Below the pieces are notes generated by a model. That model was not told the origin of the DNA and did no database searches. It saw nothing but the letters and a program-made list of their open reading frames with translations. Position numbers and translations under genes: made by a program. A stretch of DNA of 64,000 bases from Paractinoplanes tereljensis (GTDB taxonomy: Bacteria; Actinomycetota; Actinomycetes; Mycobacteriales; Micromonosporaceae): contig NZ_BOMY01000002.1 of assembly GCF_016862435.1 (NCBI RefSeq), positions 434,001-498,000 on the forward strand. The letters are read 5' to 3'. Position 1 is the first letter of the stretch, and each line of letters opens with the position of its first letter. Of the stretch, positions 62,409 through 64,000 are shown piece after piece.

Positions 62409-62537
62409 GCCGCCCCCGACAAACGGGCAGAAGCACCTTAAAGGAACCGTAAAAGATCCGTTCACATGCGGCGCATCGGCGGGCGACTTTTCAAGATTGC
62501 GAAGTCCCCCAAGCCGATCCATTGGAGTAGCCCGACG

Positions 62538-64000
62538 ATGCGCCGCAAACGAACTCTCCTCCTCACCACAGTCCTCGCGGTGGCGGCCGCGGGGACGACC
62601 TGGATCGCTCTGCCGGCCTCGGCAGCGGCACCGACCGCATCTCTCCGCACGGTGTCCGACTGGGGCAGTGGCTGGCAGGACGAGGTGACCGTCAGCAACA
62701 CCGGGGCGGCGGGCATGACGGCCTGGAAGGTGGAGTTCGATCTGCCATCGGGGGCGAAGGTCGGCAGCTTCTGGGACACGCAGATGACGCTGTCCGGGCA
62801 ACACGTCACCTTTGCCAACCAGGGGTGGAACGGGACGCTGGCCGTCGGAGCCAAGGTGACCTTCGGGTTCGTCGGCTCCGGCGGCCAGCCCACCAACTGC
62901 AAAATCAACGGCATCTCCTGCAACGGGGTCGTCTCGCCGACCACCGCTGTTCCCACCACCACGGCCGCCACCACCACGCCGACGGTCAAGCCCACGACGG
63001 TTGCGCCCACCACCGTCGCGCCCACCACTTCGGCCCCCAAAGCGGACGTTCCGCCCGCCTCGAACCTGCTGCCGGTCACCGTGACCAACAAGACCGGCCG
63101 CAGCGAGAACGTCTTCCTCTACCTGCTCGGCGTCAACCTGGCCACCGGCAAGCTCGGCTACGTGAACGCGGCCGGCACCTTCACCGCCTGGACCGGCGGC
63201 GCCTCCACCCCCGTCCCGGCACCGGATGTGTCCATCCCCGGGCCGGCCAACGGCGGCAGCACCACGATCAAGATGCCGAAGGGCCTGTCCGGCCGGCTGT
63301 ACATGTCGTTCGGCCAGAAACTCGACTTCCGCCTCACCACCGACGGCCTGGTCCAGCCCGCGCCGTGGGCCGGCGGCGACCCGAACCACGACATCCTGTT
63401 CGACTGGAGCGAGTTCACCCTCGACGCCGGTGGCCTGTTCCTGAACAGCTCCCAGGTCGACATGTTCGCCGTACCGCACATCGTCAGCATCACCAACGGC
63501 GCCGGCACCACGCTGAAGACCGGCGAGCTGAAGTCCGGCGGCCGGCAGAACGTCATCAACACCATCAAGGCCAACGCCGACTTCGCGAAGAGCGTGGTCA
63601 CTCGCTCCGACGGCACGGTCCTGCGGGTGCTGGCCCCCGGCAAGGCGGCCGACGCCGGCCTGATGAGCCCGACCTACCTGGACTCGTACATCAACACCGC
63701 CTGGAACGCGTACGCCGGCAAGACCCTGACGGTGGTGCCGTTCGGCGACCAGCCGAACAACAAGTTCCTGGGCCGCACCAGCGGCAACGTCCTGAACTTC
63801 ACCGACACCACCGGCAAGACGGTCGCGTCGTTCACCAAGCCCTCCACCGCCAACGTGTGGGGTTGCGACGGCGCCCTGGGCGCCCCGAACGACCAGGTGG
63901 TGGGCCCGATCGCCCGCACGCTGTGCGCCGCCCTGACCCGGGGCACGCTGGGCACCCTGGACACCCAGCCCAGCGGCACGGCGTCCGACTTCTACAAGAA
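62538..64000 (+). CDS. Secreted CBM2-GH64 beta-1,3-glucanase, 3' truncated by the window
   Basis: At least 487 residues are visible. Signal peptide (1-~30, ALPASAAAPTAS), CBM2 domain (~34-130, SDWGSGWQDEVTVSNTG...NGISCNG), a Thr/Pro linker, then a GH64 laminaripentaose-producing-type domain. The acid/base pair fits: Glu292 in FDWSEFTLD and Asp308 in SSQVDMFAV are 16 residues apart, the same spacing as Glu154 and Asp170 of the Streptomyces LPHase. It should degrade beta-1,3-glucan (fungal wall or callose) outside the cell. ATG at 62538. The 129-bp gap to the protease gene contains no obvious strong terminator. Confidence 0.9.
   Translation, partial: MRRKRTLLLTTVLAVAAAGTTWIALPASAAAPTASLRTVSDWGSGWQDEVTVSNTGAAGMTAWKVEFDLPSGAKVGSFWDTQMTLSGQHVTFANQGWNGTLAVGAKVTFGFVGSGGQPTNCKINGISCNGVVSPTTAVPTTTAATTTPTVKPTTVAPTTVAPTTSAPKADVPPASNLLPVTVTNKTGRSENVFLYLLGVNLATGKLGYVNAAGTFTAWTGGASTPVPAPDVSIPGPANGGSTTIKMPKGLSGRLYMSFGQKLDFRLTTDGLVQPAPWAGGDPNHDILFDWSEFTLDAGGLFLNSSQVDMFAVPHIVSITNGAGTTLKTGELKSGGRQNVINTIKANADFAKSVVTRSDGTVLRVLAPGKAADAGLMSPTYLDSYINTAWNAYAGKTLTVVPFGDQPNNKFLGRTSGNVLNFTDTTGKTVASFTKPSTANVWGCDGALGAPNDQVVGPIARTLCAALTRGTLGTLDTQPSGTASDFYK

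Noticed and set aside
62409..62537. Terminator or riboswitch between the protease and GH64 genes
   Set aside because: Only weak imperfect pairing (GGGCGACTT with CGAAGTCCC) and no T-run or known riboswitch motif.

Overview
The window is GC-rich DNA (roughly 70% or more by eye) with dense, often overlapping genes, GTG/TTG starts and many secreted polysaccharide hydrolases. This fits a filamentous actinobacterium, most plausibly Micromonosporaceae (Actinoplanes-like). That placement is inference from gene content, not a marker gene. I saw no rRNA, tRNA, CRISPR array or intact insertion sequence. No gap between genes exceeds about 220 bases.

Layout. 1-5.3 kb: a truncated MarR/GbsR regulator, a NarL-type two-component pair, a YqeB-like membrane protein, a methyltransferase and a membrane diguanylate cyclase. 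5.3-11 kb: a 1,697-residue STAND/NLR-like P-loop protein carrying about 32 copies of a ~37-residue helical repeat, preceded by a small protein with an amyloid-motif-like tail. This pair is the best candidate for an undescribed conflict or regulated-death system. 11-14.2 kb: a Gfo/Idh/MocA oxidoreductase and a divergent TetR/MFS efflux pair. 14.2-18 kb: a GH9-CBM3-CBM2 cellulase behind a perfect CebR/CelR box, a ribosome-hibernation-like protein and an alpha/beta hydrolase. 18-27.8 kb: an alpha-glucan uptake and degradation locus (LacI regulator, ABC transporter, GH13 alpha-glucosidase, and a large secreted protein whose catalytic Asp spacing matches GH87 alpha-1,3-glucanases).

27.9-32.3 kb: YchJ-like protein, tryptophan 2,3-dioxygenase, kynureninase, an amidohydrolase that could supply the missing formamidase step, and an NmrA-like reductase. 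32.2-35.5 kb: a SulP-carbonic anhydrase fusion and a CDP-paratose-epimerase-like enzyme. 35.7-41.9 kb: a three-gene peptide-ligase, amidotransferase and S9 peptidase operon. 42-43.2 kb: a lower-GC Panacea-Fic toxin-antitoxin pair with an SOS-box-like site upstream and a broken winged-helix gene behind it. 43.4-56.4 kb: mixed regulators, membrane proteins, methyltransferases and an XRE-NB-ARC-TPR regulator. 56.4-60.7 kb: an overlapping operon of NAD kinase-GNAT fusion, receiver-thioredoxin-reductase-like fusion lacking the CxxC motif, and a cNMP-domain histidine kinase. 60.8-64 kb: a secreted S1 protease with a ricin-type lectin domain and a CBM2-GH64 beta-1,3-glucanase cut by the window end.

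Taken together, GH9, GH87, GH64 and the lectin-protease suggest a soil saprophyte attacking plant and fungal cell walls, with the ABC transporter and GH13 enzyme recovering the alpha-glucan products. Redox/NADP signalling, tryptophan catabolism and a peptide-amide pathway form separate tight operons.
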